Below are positions 24,901 through 31,002 of a stretch of 64,000 nucleotides of DNA, piece by piece. Within the stretch, counting starts at the first letter, position 1; each line of letters starts with the position of its first letter. The notes under the pieces were generated by a model. It was not told the DNA's origin. It saw only the letters and a list, made by a program, of their open reading frames with translations, and ran no database searches. The stretch is from Pararobbsia alpina_A (lineage in GTDB: Bacteria; Pseudomonadota; Gammaproteobacteria; Burkholderiales; Burkholderiaceae). The stretch spans positions 2,232,001 through 2,296,000 of the forward strand of contig NZ_OZ221287.1 of assembly GCF_965118125.1 (NCBI RefSeq), in the 5' to 3' direction. The position numbers and the translations under genes are program-made.

Positions 24901-27815
24901 GTCATGGGCTGCCGCTTCAATCGGCGATCAAGGCTTCGCAAAAAGCGCGGCGCGAACTTGAAGGCGAAGACGTCGTGCGTATCGTCAACGCGCGCGAGCA
25001 CAACCTCAAGGCGCTCGATGTCGATATCCCGCACGGCAAGTTCAATGTCGTGACCGGCGTTTCGGGCTCGGGCAAATCGACCCTCGCGTTCGATATTCTG
25101 TTTCACGAAGGTCAGCGGCGGTATCTCGAGTCACTCAACGCTTACGCGCGGTCGATTGTCCAGCCCGCGGGGCGACCGGAAGTCGACGCGGTGTTCGGTA
25201 TTCCGCCAACGGTGGCCATCGAGCAGCGTCTGTCGCGCGGCGGACGCAAGAGTACCGTTGCCACGACGACCGAGGTCTGGCACTTCTTGCGCCTGCTCTA
25301 TGTGAAGCTCGGGATCCAGCACTGCATTCACGACGGCACGGCCGTATCTTCGCAGAGTCCCGAATCGATCGCCGCGCAGCTGTTGCGTGACTACAAGGGT
25401 CAGCATATCGGCCTGCTCGCGCCGCTGGTGGTCAATCGAAAGGGCGTCTATACCGATCTGGCGAAATGGGCCAAGGCGCGAGGCAACTCGCATCTGCGCG
25501 TGGATGGCGAATTCCTGCCGGTCGATCCGTGGCCGCGTCTCGACCGGTTCAAGGAGCACACGATCGAATTGCCGGTGGGTGACCTTGTGGTCTCCGCCGA
25601 GAACGAAGCGCAACTGCGTGCCTTGCTCGCGCAGACGCTCGAGGTCGGCAAGGGGATCATGCATGTGCTCGCGCCGCTCGATGATCTGGGCGCCGCGATG
25701 AACGGCAAGCAAGGCACGGCGAGCGTCGGCGCGACGAAGGTGTTTTCTACCAAGCGCGCCTGTTCGGTCTGCGGCACGAGCTATCCCGAACTCGATCCGC
25801 GCATGTTCTCGTACAACAGCAAGCATGGCTGGTGCACGACCTGCGTCGGCACGGGCCTCAAGCTCACACGCGAGCAGCGCGCGGCGTTCGACGACACGCT
25901 GCTGGCGGGCGACGAACGCGGGCGCGAGCAGACGATTCCGTCCGAGGAGCAGGAGCCCGAAGGCGTGGGCAGCGAGCCGTGCCCGGATTGCGAAGGCACG
26001 CGCCTGAACCCGGTGGCTCGCGCGGTGACCTTCGATGAACAGTCGATCGCGTTGGTGGCGCAGTGGACCGTGACGGATACGCGCGAGTGGATTCAGGGCC
26101 TCGCCTTGCAAGGGCGTGAAGCCGATATCGCACGCGACGTGGTCAGCGAAATTCGCGGACGGCTCGAGTTCCTTGAAGAAGTCGGGCTCGGCTATCTGAC
26201 GCTCGATCGCGCCGCACCCACGCTGTCGGGGGGTGAAGCCCAGCGTATCCGTCTTGCCGCGCAGCTCGGCAGCAACTTGCAGGGCGTGTGCTATGTGCTC
26301 GACGAACCGACGATCGGCCTGCACCCGCGCGACAACCAGATCCTGCTCAATGCCTTGCGCAAGCTGGGCGACAAGGGCAACACGCTCGTGGTCGTCGAGC
26401 ATGACGAAGACACGATCCGCCGCGCGGATCACATCATCGATATCGGTCCCGGGGCCGGCAAGCGTGGGGGTCATCTCGTTGCCGAAGGCGGCGTTTCGGA
26501 TCTTGCTGCGCACGAAGACTCGTTGACAGGCCGCTTCCTCGCGCATCCGCAACTGCATCCCTTGCAGCCAAGGCGTGAGGTCAGGGCGGCTCGTGCACGC
26601 GAAGCGGCGGTGCCCGAGCAGTGGCTGACCGTGCACGACGCGACGCTGCACAATCTGCGCAACGTCACGGCGACCCTGCCGTTGGCGCGCCTCGTGGCGA
26701 TCACCGGCGTCAGCGGATCGGGCAAGTCGACACTTGCACGCGATGTGTTGATGACCAATCTGCTCGATGCCGTCGGACGTTCGGTGTTGTCGTCGCCTGC
26801 GACGCGTCGTGCGAGGGCGGCCGCTCAAGTCGAGCAACCCAAGGCGTCGCGCAAGTCGAGCGTGCTCGCGCGCACTGCGCCGCGCCCCAAGTTCGACGTC
26901 AAGTATGCGTGGCACGGTTGCAGTTCGATTTCAGGGTTCGAGGCGATCGATCGTGTGCTCGAAGTCGATCAGACACCGATCGGCAAGACGCCGCGCTCGT
27001 GCCCGGCGACGTATATCGGCGTGTGGGACACGATCCGCAAGATGTTCGCCGAAACGCTCGAAGCGAAGGCGCGCGGCTATACCGCGTCGCGCTTCTCGTT
27101 CAATACCGGCGACGGACGTTGCCCCGCTTGCGAGGGGCAGGGTGTGCGCACGATCGGCATGAGCTTCCTGCCTGACGTCAAAGTGCCTTGCGACGTGTGC
27201 CATGGCCAGCGCTTCAATCCCGAAACGCTGGCGGTCACGTGGCGCGGCAAGAATATCGGCGAAGTGCTGACGATGGAGATCGACGAAGCGGTCGAGTTCT
27301 TCTCGGCCGTCACGCAGATCGCGCATCCGCTGCAGTTGATGAAGGATGTCGGGCTGGGCTACCTGACGCTTGGACAGCCGTCGCCGACCTTGTCCGGCGG
27401 CGAAGCGCAGCGCATCAAGCTCGTATCGGAACTCTCGAAGGTGCGTGACGATATCGGCCGCCGTGGTCAAAAGGCGCCGCATACGTTCTACGTGCTCGAC
27501 GAGCCGACGGTGGGCCTGCATATGGCGGACGTCGCACGCCTGATCAAGGTGCTGCACCGGCTGGTCAACGGCGGACACAGCGTGCTGGTCATCGAGCACG
27601 ATCTCGATGTGATTGCGGAGGCCGACTGGATTCTGGACCTCGGGCCGGAGGGCGGAGTGCAGGGCGGCACGATCGTCGCGGCGACGACGCCCGAGCGCCT
27701 GGTGACGTTGCCCGTGAGCCATACGGGCATGGCGCTGGGGCCCGTGCTCGCACGCGGGACACCGTCGTTCGGCGACGAGTCGGCTGCGCAGAGCGAGGCG
27801 CAGACCGAAGCGTAG
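21930..27815 (+). CDS. uvrA: double-length UvrA (tandem fusion of two UvrA modules)
   Basis: About 1961 residues, roughly twice the usual 940-970, with a TTG start at 21930 behind AAGG (the frame extends upstream but the extension looks non-coding). There are two complete UvrA modules, each with two ABC ATPase sites. Walker A loops lie near residues 35 (GPSGSGKSS), 660, 1044 and 1594 (GVSGSGKST type), with four LSGGE signatures (LSGGEVQRINL, LSGGEAQRLKL, LSGGEAQRIRL, LSGGEAQRIKL). Zinc-finger CxxC pairs occur in each module, for example CPTCGGSG with CPDCDGTR and CPACEGQG with CDVCHGQ. UvrA recognises damage in nucleotide excision repair with UvrB. A linked pair could form the dimer within one chain; this is inference. 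Confidence 0.92.
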   Translation: MPSNNAIRIRGARQHNLKNLDVDVHTGELTVVTGPSGSGKSSLVFDTLYAEGQRRYVETFSAYARQFLDRMDRPAVDRVDGVPPAIAIDQTNPVRSSRSTVGTMTELNDHLKLLYARAAQLFDRKNAQPVRHDSPETIYAELMARTRDNDPRLVVTFPVELPDTTTDDEVQQWLSASGYTRVQAQREIATAEGKRKLLDVVADRFRIQNTEKVRVVEAIEAALKRGTGRVNVYVLAEEGEPAIWRFSTGLHNPDSDIRYADPQPALFSFNSAYGACETCRGFGRVIGIDLGLVIPDERKTLRQGAIKTIQTPAWKEQQDDLMKYAAAAGIPRDTPWAEMSDEHRKWVINGAPDWNGDWNRKWYGVRRFFDYLESKAYKMHIRVLLSKYRSYTTCEACGGARLKTEPMLWRLGTADDAAAVLPAESRFMPRGVEWTRAQLESLPGLTVHDLMLMPIDRIRAFFDRLTLPSTLLDDALKLLLGEVRTRLKYLCDVGLGYLTLDRQSRTLSGGEVQRINLTTALGTSLVKTLFVLDEPSIGLHPRDMNRIVEAMHRLRDAGNTLVVVEHDPAVMLAADRLIDMGPGPGEKGGTIVFDGTPGAIREADTLTGAYLGARKHVADASNWVARPVESGTPKITLKGAREHNLRNVTVEIPLQRLVCVTGVSGSGKSTLLQDVLHPALARHFGKPTEAPGAFDSLSGADEVADVIFVDQSPIGKTARSNPASYVGAFDEIRKLFAKAPLALQRGYGPGVFSFNAGDGRCPTCGGSGFEHVEMQFLSDVYLRCPDCDGTRYRPEILEIRIERAMQDGVVRELNVADVLELTVSEATSLFRDDPEVLRVLQPIVDVGLEYVKLGQPVPTLSGGEAQRLKLAGFLAETAAEGAVGARRGARKGRLFMFDEPTTGLHFDDIAKLMRAFRKLLDGGHSLIVIEHNLDVIRSADWLIDLGPEGGEGGGEVLCVGSPDDVRACAQSHTGQALLDYDRAVLSGGDAGHGLPLQSAIKASQKARRELEGEDVVRIVNAREHNLKALDVDIPHGKFNVVTGVSGSGKSTLAFDILFHEGQRRYLESLNAYARSIVQPAGRPEVDAVFGIPPTVAIEQRLSRGGRKSTVATTTEVWHFLRLLYVKLGIQHCIHDGTAVSSQSPESIAAQLLRDYKGQHIGLLAPLVVNRKGVYTDLAKWAKARGNSHLRVDGEFLPVDPWPRLDRFKEHTIELPVGDLVVSAENEAQLRALLAQTLEVGKGIMHVLAPLDDLGAAMNGKQGTASVGATKVFSTKRACSVCGTSYPELDPRMFSYNSKHGWCTTCVGTGLKLTREQRAAFDDTLLAGDERGREQTIPSEEQEPEGVGSEPCPDCEGTRLNPVARAVTFDEQSIALVAQWTVTDTREWIQGLALQGREADIARDVVSEIRGRLEFLEEVGLGYLTLDRAAPTLSGGEAQRIRLAAQLGSNLQGVCYVLDEPTIGLHPRDNQILLNALRKLGDKGNTLVVVEHDEDTIRRADHIIDIGPGAGKRGGHLVAEGGVSDLAAHEDSLTGRFLAHPQLHPLQPRREVRAARAREAAVPEQWLTVHDATLHNLRNVTATLPLARLVAITGVSGSGKSTLARDVLMTNLLDAVGRSVLSSPATRRARAAAQVEQPKASRKSSVLARTAPRPKFDVKYAWHGCSSISGFEAIDRVLEVDQTPIGKTPRSCPATYIGVWDTIRKMFAETLEAKARGYTASRFSFNTGDGRCPACEGQGVRTIGMSFLPDVKVPCDVCHGQRFNPETLAVTWRGKNIGEVLTMEIDEAVEFFSAVTQIAHPLQLMKDVGLGYLTLGQPSPTLSGGEAQRIKLVSELSKVRDDIGRRGQKAPHTFYVLDEPTVGLHMADVARLIKVLHRLVNGGHSVLVIEHDLDVIAEADWILDLGPEGGVQGGTIVAATTPERLVTLPVSHTGMALGPVLARGTPSFGDESAAQSEAQTEA

Positions 27816-28016
27816 GGAGATGGCGTGAACTCCGGGACCTGCGCGGGATGTCGATAGCCCGCAGCAGACCGCTGTGAACCGGGCGCGCATCGTAGCGGGT
27901 TCGAGCAACCGTCACGTCTTCGTGGCAGACTGCGTTCGCGCGGCTCGGTGTCGGGTCCGATAGTGGGCTCGATAGTGCGCCGCGCGCTCCCCTAACTTCC
28001 ATGCGCGAGACATCCC

Positions 28017-28565
28017 ATGAGCGAGACGCTGTACGACATTCCGGTCCAATCCATCGACGGCGCGCCGCAAACGCTCGGGCAGTACAAGGGCAAGGTGCTG
28101 CTCGTCGTCAATGTGGCGTCGAAGTGCGGATTGACGCCGCAGTACGACGGGCTCGAAGCCCTGTACCGGGACAAGCAGGCCCAAGGCCTTGAGATTCTGG
28201 GTTTTCCGGCCAACAACTTCAAAGGCCAGGAGCCGGGCAGCAACGAAGAGATCAAGGCGTTCTGCACGTCGACGTTTGACGTGACGTTCCCGATGTTCTC
28301 GAAGGTGTCGGTGGTCGGGGACGATCAACACCCGCTTTACAAGTCGTTGACGACGACGTTCCCGAACGCGACGGGCGACGGCCCGTTCCGCGAGCGCCTC
28401 TCGGGTCACGGCATCGAAACGAACGCAGTTCCGGATGTGCTCTGGAACTTTGAGAAATTCCTGATTGGCCGCGACGGCACGGTCGTCAATCGCTTCTCGC
28501 CTGACACGCCGGCGGACTCGCCGGCTCTGCTGGCTGCGATCGACGCGGAACTGGCGAAGCACTGA
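28017..28565 (+). CDS. glutathione peroxidase family protein
   Basis: A 182-residue thioredoxin-fold peroxidase. The catalytic Cys is in VASKCGLTPQYDGLEALY (about residue 39); the Gln and Trp of the catalytic set are in GFPANNFKGQEPGS and WNFEKFLI. A Cys rather than selenocysteine is used, as in most bacterial members, which often prefer thioredoxin over glutathione. It reduces peroxides. The gene lies about 200 bp after uvrA, and its last 80 bp overlap the C-terminus of the convergent hydrolase gene. Confidence 0.92.
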   Translation: MSETLYDIPVQSIDGAPQTLGQYKGKVLLVVNVASKCGLTPQYDGLEALYRDKQAQGLEILGFPANNFKGQEPGSNEEIKAFCTSTFDVTFPMFSKVSVVGDDQHPLYKSLTTTFPNATGDGPFRERLSGHGIETNAVPDVLWNFEKFLIGRDGTVVNRFSPDTPADSPALLAAIDAELAKH

Positions 28566-29601
28566 TCTCGGCTGAGTCCGGGTCGGGCTTCTCCGGGGCT
28601 GACATCGGGCGCATCGAAGTGCCCGATGTATCTAATGTGCCGGATGCGTGAACGCCGGATGCGGATGCAGGATGTTCCGCACTGTTAGCTTCGGCGGGCG
28701 CGCGTTCGACGATCTTCGACGGCCATGGATGCGCGCCGGTCTGCAGCCACTGCAGCAGACCTTGCCAGAAATCATTCTCGTGGCGTGAGTGAAAAAGCCC
28801 GAAGTGCCCGATCTCCGTGTAACCCAGTTCGTCGGGGTCGAGGATTGCGATCGTGCGATCGCTGGACCGGTAGTAACGCGTGGTCCGGCGCATGGCCGCG
28901 AGCGTCGCGAAGTCGTCGTCGCGTGTGGCAAGCGCCGTGATCGGCGCACTCACCGCGGCGAAGCGCGCGAGCATCGGCTCGCGATCGCGTGACGGATAGC
29001 TCGACTCCATATCGGCGCCCCGGAACGCCCACTCGTTGGCGACCCCCGCGGGCAGATCTTCGAGCCAGCCCAGTTTGCGGCCGGGAAAGCGGCCACATAA
29101 CAAGGTCAGGATGGGCATCACGACGTGCCATTTGACGAGTTGCCGCGCGCGATGTCGCGGCGCGTAATCACGAAAGTACGCGTACTGCGCACCGACCGTC
29201 AGCATGCGATCGATCGCGGTGGCTGATTCCGCCATGCCCGGAAGAAAACCGCCAATGCTGTGGCCGATCACAAGGTGTTGCGAGTCAGGAAAGTGCTCGC
29301 ATGACCACCGGATCACTGCATCGAAATCGAGTTCTCCCCAGTCGCGCCATTGGATGCCCGAGCCGCGAAGCCGAGCAGGGCGTGAACGTCCAATGCCCCG
29401 ATAGTCGTAGGTGATGACATCGAAACCGTGTCGCACAAGGAATCGTGCGAGGTGGTGGTAATACCGGGCGAGCACGCCGGTTGCGGGATTGACGATGACG
29501 ACAGCCGCGTGCGCGGATTCGGCGCTCGACCACAGATGCCCTTGCAGGACATAGCTGTCCCTGCAGCGGAACTGCACGTCCTTCGCGCCGTTGTCGGTCA
29601 T
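28486..29601 (-). CDS. alpha/beta hydrolase
   Basis: A 371-residue alpha/beta hydrolase. The oxyanion strand has IVNPATGVLARYYHHLARFL (about 37-56), the nucleophile elbow is GHSIGG (about 116), and the late His lies in EIGHFGLFHSRHEND (about 265). It belongs with the COG4757-type predicted hydrolases of unknown substrate. From about residue 300 the sequence becomes Ala/Pro/Ser-rich and disordered, and the last 80 bp run antisense to the end of the glutathione peroxidase gene. The start is the ATG at 29601. Confidence 0.8.
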   Translation of the reverse strand: MTDNGAKDVQFRCRDSYVLQGHLWSSAESAHAAVVIVNPATGVLARYYHHLARFLVRHGFDVITYDYRGIGRSRPARLRGSGIQWRDWGELDFDAVIRWSCEHFPDSQHLVIGHSIGGFLPGMAESATAIDRMLTVGAQYAYFRDYAPRHRARQLVKWHVVMPILTLLCGRFPGRKLGWLEDLPAGVANEWAFRGADMESSYPSRDREPMLARFAAVSAPITALATRDDDFATLAAMRRTTRYYRSSDRTIAILDPDELGYTEIGHFGLFHSRHENDFWQGLLQWLQTGAHPWPSKIVERAPAEANSAEHPASASGVHASGTLDTSGTSMRPMSAPEKPDPDSAEISASPVPRRSQPAEPASPPACQARSD

Positions 29602-29731
29602 CGTCGGCTACCCATGGGTGGAAAGGCCCGTTCATGTCATCGGGCCCTGCGGAAGATTCTATGACGTTGTGCAGACCGACGCTTGTATCCCCACGACGAT
29701 ACGTAACAGACCCGGGGACACTTGCAATGAA

Positions 29732-29763
29732 AAAAGCCTGTGATCTCGCGATCACAGGCTTTT
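29732..29763 (-). terminator. GNRA hairpin after tRNA-like unit A
   Basis: A 14-bp stem AAAAGCCTGTGATC / GATCACAGGCTTTT with loop GCGA on the minus strand and a following U tract. It comes 4 bases after the ACCA end of unit A and is the last element of the array, so it probably terminates the tRNA-Leu, C, B, A transcript. Confidence 0.85.
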
Positions 29764-29767
29764 GTAT

Positions 29768-29874
29768 TGGTGCCCAGAAGAGGACTCGGTCACACGGGCG
29801 CGACCCCGGCTTTGCTTGCAAGCAAAGCCTTTCGAGTCCCCACGTAACGTGCGCAGGCACGTTACTTTCTGGGC
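29768..29874 (-). ncRNA. tRNA-Leu-like unit A
   Basis: A 107-nt unit read on the minus strand. It begins GCCCAGAA and ends TTCTGGGCACCA, so the 8-bp acceptor-type stem and ACCA end match tRNA-Leu(CAG). The last 21 nt equal the tRNA 3' end. Inside are P2 (GTAACGTGC / GCACGTTAC), a long-range P3 (GGACTCG / CGAGTCC), P4 (a near-perfect palindrome, GGCTTTGCT / AGCAAAGCC) and P5 (GGTCGCG / TGTGACC with G-U pairs). There is no D arm, anticodon arm or leucine variable arm. It shares P2 with unit C. It follows unit B directly. No function known. Confidence 0.75.
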
Positions 29875-29885
29875 GGAATAATGAA

Positions 29886-29915
29886 AAAGGTCGTGATCTT
29901 GCGATCACGACCTTT
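29886..29915 (-). terminator. GNRA hairpin after tRNA-like unit B
   Basis: A 13-bp stem AAAGGTCGTGATC / GATCACGACCTTT with GCAA loop on the minus strand and a U tract. Its outer stem differs from the other copies on both sides in a compensating way. It could terminate or be a processing signal. Confidence 0.75.
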
Positions 29916-29919
29916 AAAT

Positions 29920-30025
29920 TGGTGCCCAGAAGAGGACTCGGTCACACGAGCGCGACCCCGGCCTTGCTTGCAAGCAAGGCCTTTCGAGTCCCCACGGAAA
30001 GCCCTCAGGGCTTTCCTTTCTGGGC
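29920..30025 (-). ncRNA. tRNA-Leu-like unit B
   Basis: A 106-nt unit, identical base for base to unit D (30517-30622). P1 GCCCAGAA / TTCTGGGC plus ACCA; P2 GGAAAGCCC / GGGCTTTCC with a TGA loop; P3 GGACTCG / CGAGTCC; P4 a perfect 22-bp palindrome (GGCCTTGCTTG / CAAGCAAGGCC); P5 GGTCGCG / TGTGACC. P2 has the same position and length as in A and C but an unrelated sequence, so the pairing rather than the sequence is kept. It lies between units C and A. Confidence 0.75.
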
Positions 30026-30036
30026 GGAAAAATGAA

Positions 30037-30066
30037 AAAGCCTGTGATCTTGCGATCACAGGCTTT
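30037..30066 (-). terminator. GNRA hairpin after tRNA-like unit C
   Basis: A 13-bp stem AAAGCCTGTGATC / GATCACAGGCTTT, loop GCAA on the minus strand, U tract after it. It is identical to the hairpin after the second tRNA-Leu (30633-30662), including the CATATAT on the unit side. Confidence 0.75.
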
Positions 30067-30073
30067 CATATAT

Positions 30074-30180
30074 TGGTGCCCAGAAGAGGACTCGGTCACG
30101 CGAGCGCGACCCCGACTTTGCTTGCAAGCAAAGTCTTTCGAGTCCTCGCGTAACGTGCGCAGGCACGTTACTTTCTGGGC
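30074..30180 (-). ncRNA. tRNA-Leu-like unit C
   Basis: A 107-nt unit with the common P1 and ACCA end. Compared with A it carries paired changes: in P4 GACTTTGC / GCAAAGTC replaces GGCTTTGC / GCAAAGCC (a G-C pair becomes A-U), P3 gains an A-U for a G-U at its base, and P5 gains a G-C for a G-U. P2 is the GTAACGTGC / GCACGTTAC form. It lies first behind tRNA-Leu 1. Confidence 0.75.
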
Positions 30181-30191
30181 CGAATAATGAA

Positions 30192-30221
30192 AAAAGCCGT
30201 GATCTTGCGATCACGGCTTTT
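30192..30221 (-). terminator. GNRA hairpin after tRNA-Leu 1
   Basis: A 13-bp stem AAAAGCCGTGATC / GATCACGGCTTTT with GCAA loop and U tract on the minus strand, 4 bases after the tRNA CCA. Unit C starts 11 bases beyond it, too close for another promoter. Confidence 0.8.
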
Positions 30222-30225
30222 AAAT

Positions 30226-30312
30226 TGGTGCCCAGAAGAGGACTCGAACCTCCACAGTGTTGCCACCGCTAGGACCTGAACCTAGTGCGTCTACCAATTC
30301 CGCCATCTGGGC
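30226..30312 (-). tRNA. tRNA-Leu (CAG), copy 1
   Basis: An 87-nt gene including an encoded CCA. On the minus strand it starts GCCCAGATGGCGGAATTGG, has the anticodon loop TTCAGGT with anticodon CAG, a class II variable arm (CGGTGGCAACACTG), the T arm GGAGG-TTCGAGT-CCTCT and the acceptor end TCTGGGCACCA. It is identical to the second copy at 30670-30756. A strong promoter lies 28 bp upstream, and three tRNA-like units follow it. Confidence 0.97.
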
Positions 30313-30339
30313 TTGCTTGCTGTCTTAAGCAAGGCCGCC

Positions 30340-30367
30340 ATTGTAGCGGCGTCTTCATATGTGTCAA
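30340..30367 (-). promoter_or_regulatory. promoter of tRNA-Leu 1 unit
   Basis: On the minus strand: TTGACA (30367-30362), 16-base spacer, TACAAT (30345-30340), followed by a G/C-rich discriminator GGCGGCC as is usual for stable RNA promoters under stringent control. It lies 27 bp from the tRNA 5' end. Confidence 0.8.
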
Positions 30368-30480
30368 TCATTAATTCGGACTTGATGCCGACACACATAA
30401 ACCGCGCTCAACAACGTCTCTTAAGACTTCGAAGACTTCACGAAACAACCACAACAACACGACTCAACCGACCAACGAAA

Positions 30481-30508
30481 AACGCCGTGATCTTGCGATC
30501 ACGGCGTT
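30481..30508 (-). terminator. GNRA hairpin after tRNA-like unit D
   Basis: A 12-bp stem AACGCCGTGATC / GATCACGGCGTT with GCAA loop on the minus strand, followed by TTTCG. It closes the tRNA-Leu 2, unit D transcript; about 110 bp of spacer follow before the promoter of tRNA-Leu 1. Confidence 0.8.
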
Positions 30509-30516
30509 CCGAATCT

Positions 30517-30622
30517 TGGTGCCCAGAAGAGGACTCGGTCACACGAGCGCGACCCCGGCCTTGCTTGCAAGCAAGGCCTTTCGAGTCCCCACGGAAAGCC
30601 CTCAGGGCTTTCCTTTCTGGGC
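30517..30622 (-). ncRNA. tRNA-Leu-like unit D
   Basis: A 106-nt unit identical to unit B: acceptor-type P1 with ACCA, P2 (GGAAAGCCC / GGGCTTTCC), P3, the palindromic P4 and P5. It lies directly behind tRNA-Leu 2 and its hairpin. Together with the hairpin and the tRNA 3' end it repeats the block unit B, hairpin, unit C 3' end with one single-base indel, so recombination or gene conversion has acted between the two transcription units. Confidence 0.75.
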
Positions 30623-30632
30623 GGAAAATGAA

Positions 30633-30662
30633 AAAGCCTGTGATCTTGCGATCACAGGCTTT
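30633..30662 (-). terminator. GNRA hairpin after tRNA-Leu 2
   Basis: A 13-bp stem AAAGCCTGTGATC / GATCACAGGCTTT, GCAA loop, U tract on the minus strand; 7 bases after the tRNA CCA and 10 bases before unit D. Confidence 0.8.
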
Positions 30663-30669
30663 CATATAT

Positions 30670-30756
30670 TGGTGCCCAGAAGAGGACTCGAACCTCCACA
30701 GTGTTGCCACCGCTAGGACCTGAACCTAGTGCGTCTACCAATTCCGCCATCTGGGC
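30670..30756 (-). tRNA. tRNA-Leu (CAG), copy 2
   Basis: Identical to the copy at 30226-30312: acceptor GCCCAGA / TCTGGGC, anticodon CAG in TTCAGGT, long variable arm, encoded CCA. It is first in the second transcription unit and is followed by one tRNA-like unit (D). Confidence 0.97.
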
Positions 30757-30796
30757 ACTGCTTACTGCTTGCTGTTTCTCGAACAGCGAAGCAGCG

Positions 30797-30825
30797 ATTA
30801 TTCCGGGCTTCTCGGAATCTGTCAA
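30797..30825 (-). promoter_or_regulatory. promoter of tRNA-Leu 2 unit
   Basis: On the minus strand: TTGACA (30825-30820), 17-base spacer, AATAAT (30802-30797). It lies about 40 bp before the tRNA 5' end and diverges from rnr, whose own promoter must lie in 30826-31002 (a TAGAAT at 30941 is a weak candidate). Confidence 0.75.
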
Positions 30826-31002
30826 CACCCCCGCACGCTTTTCTTTCGTTTGAGCAGACGCGCCCAAAGATCGAGCGACATCGCAGGTTCCAACAGCTCG
30901 CCGCGCCCACGCCGCACGCTGTACGGACAAAGGCTGGTGATAGAATCGATTTCAGTCTTTTTACACTTCACAGAACAGACTCACCTTCGCGCCGACCCGC
31001 CC

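Noticed and set aside
21909..25106. Minus-strand frame of about 1065 residues opposite uvrA
   Set aside because: An antisense shadow rich in Arg, Ala and His with no domain; uvrA motifs are complete on the plus strand.
29768..30622. CRISPR array
   Set aside because: Repeats are 106-107 nt, are interrupted by tRNA genes, carry internal stems and ACCA ends, and lack uniform spacers and cas genes.
29634..30723. Open frames of 90-136 residues across the tRNA-like array, on both strands
   Set aside because: They repeat the same peptide fragments because they read through the structured repeats and tRNA genes; stems and tRNA features explain the sequence better.
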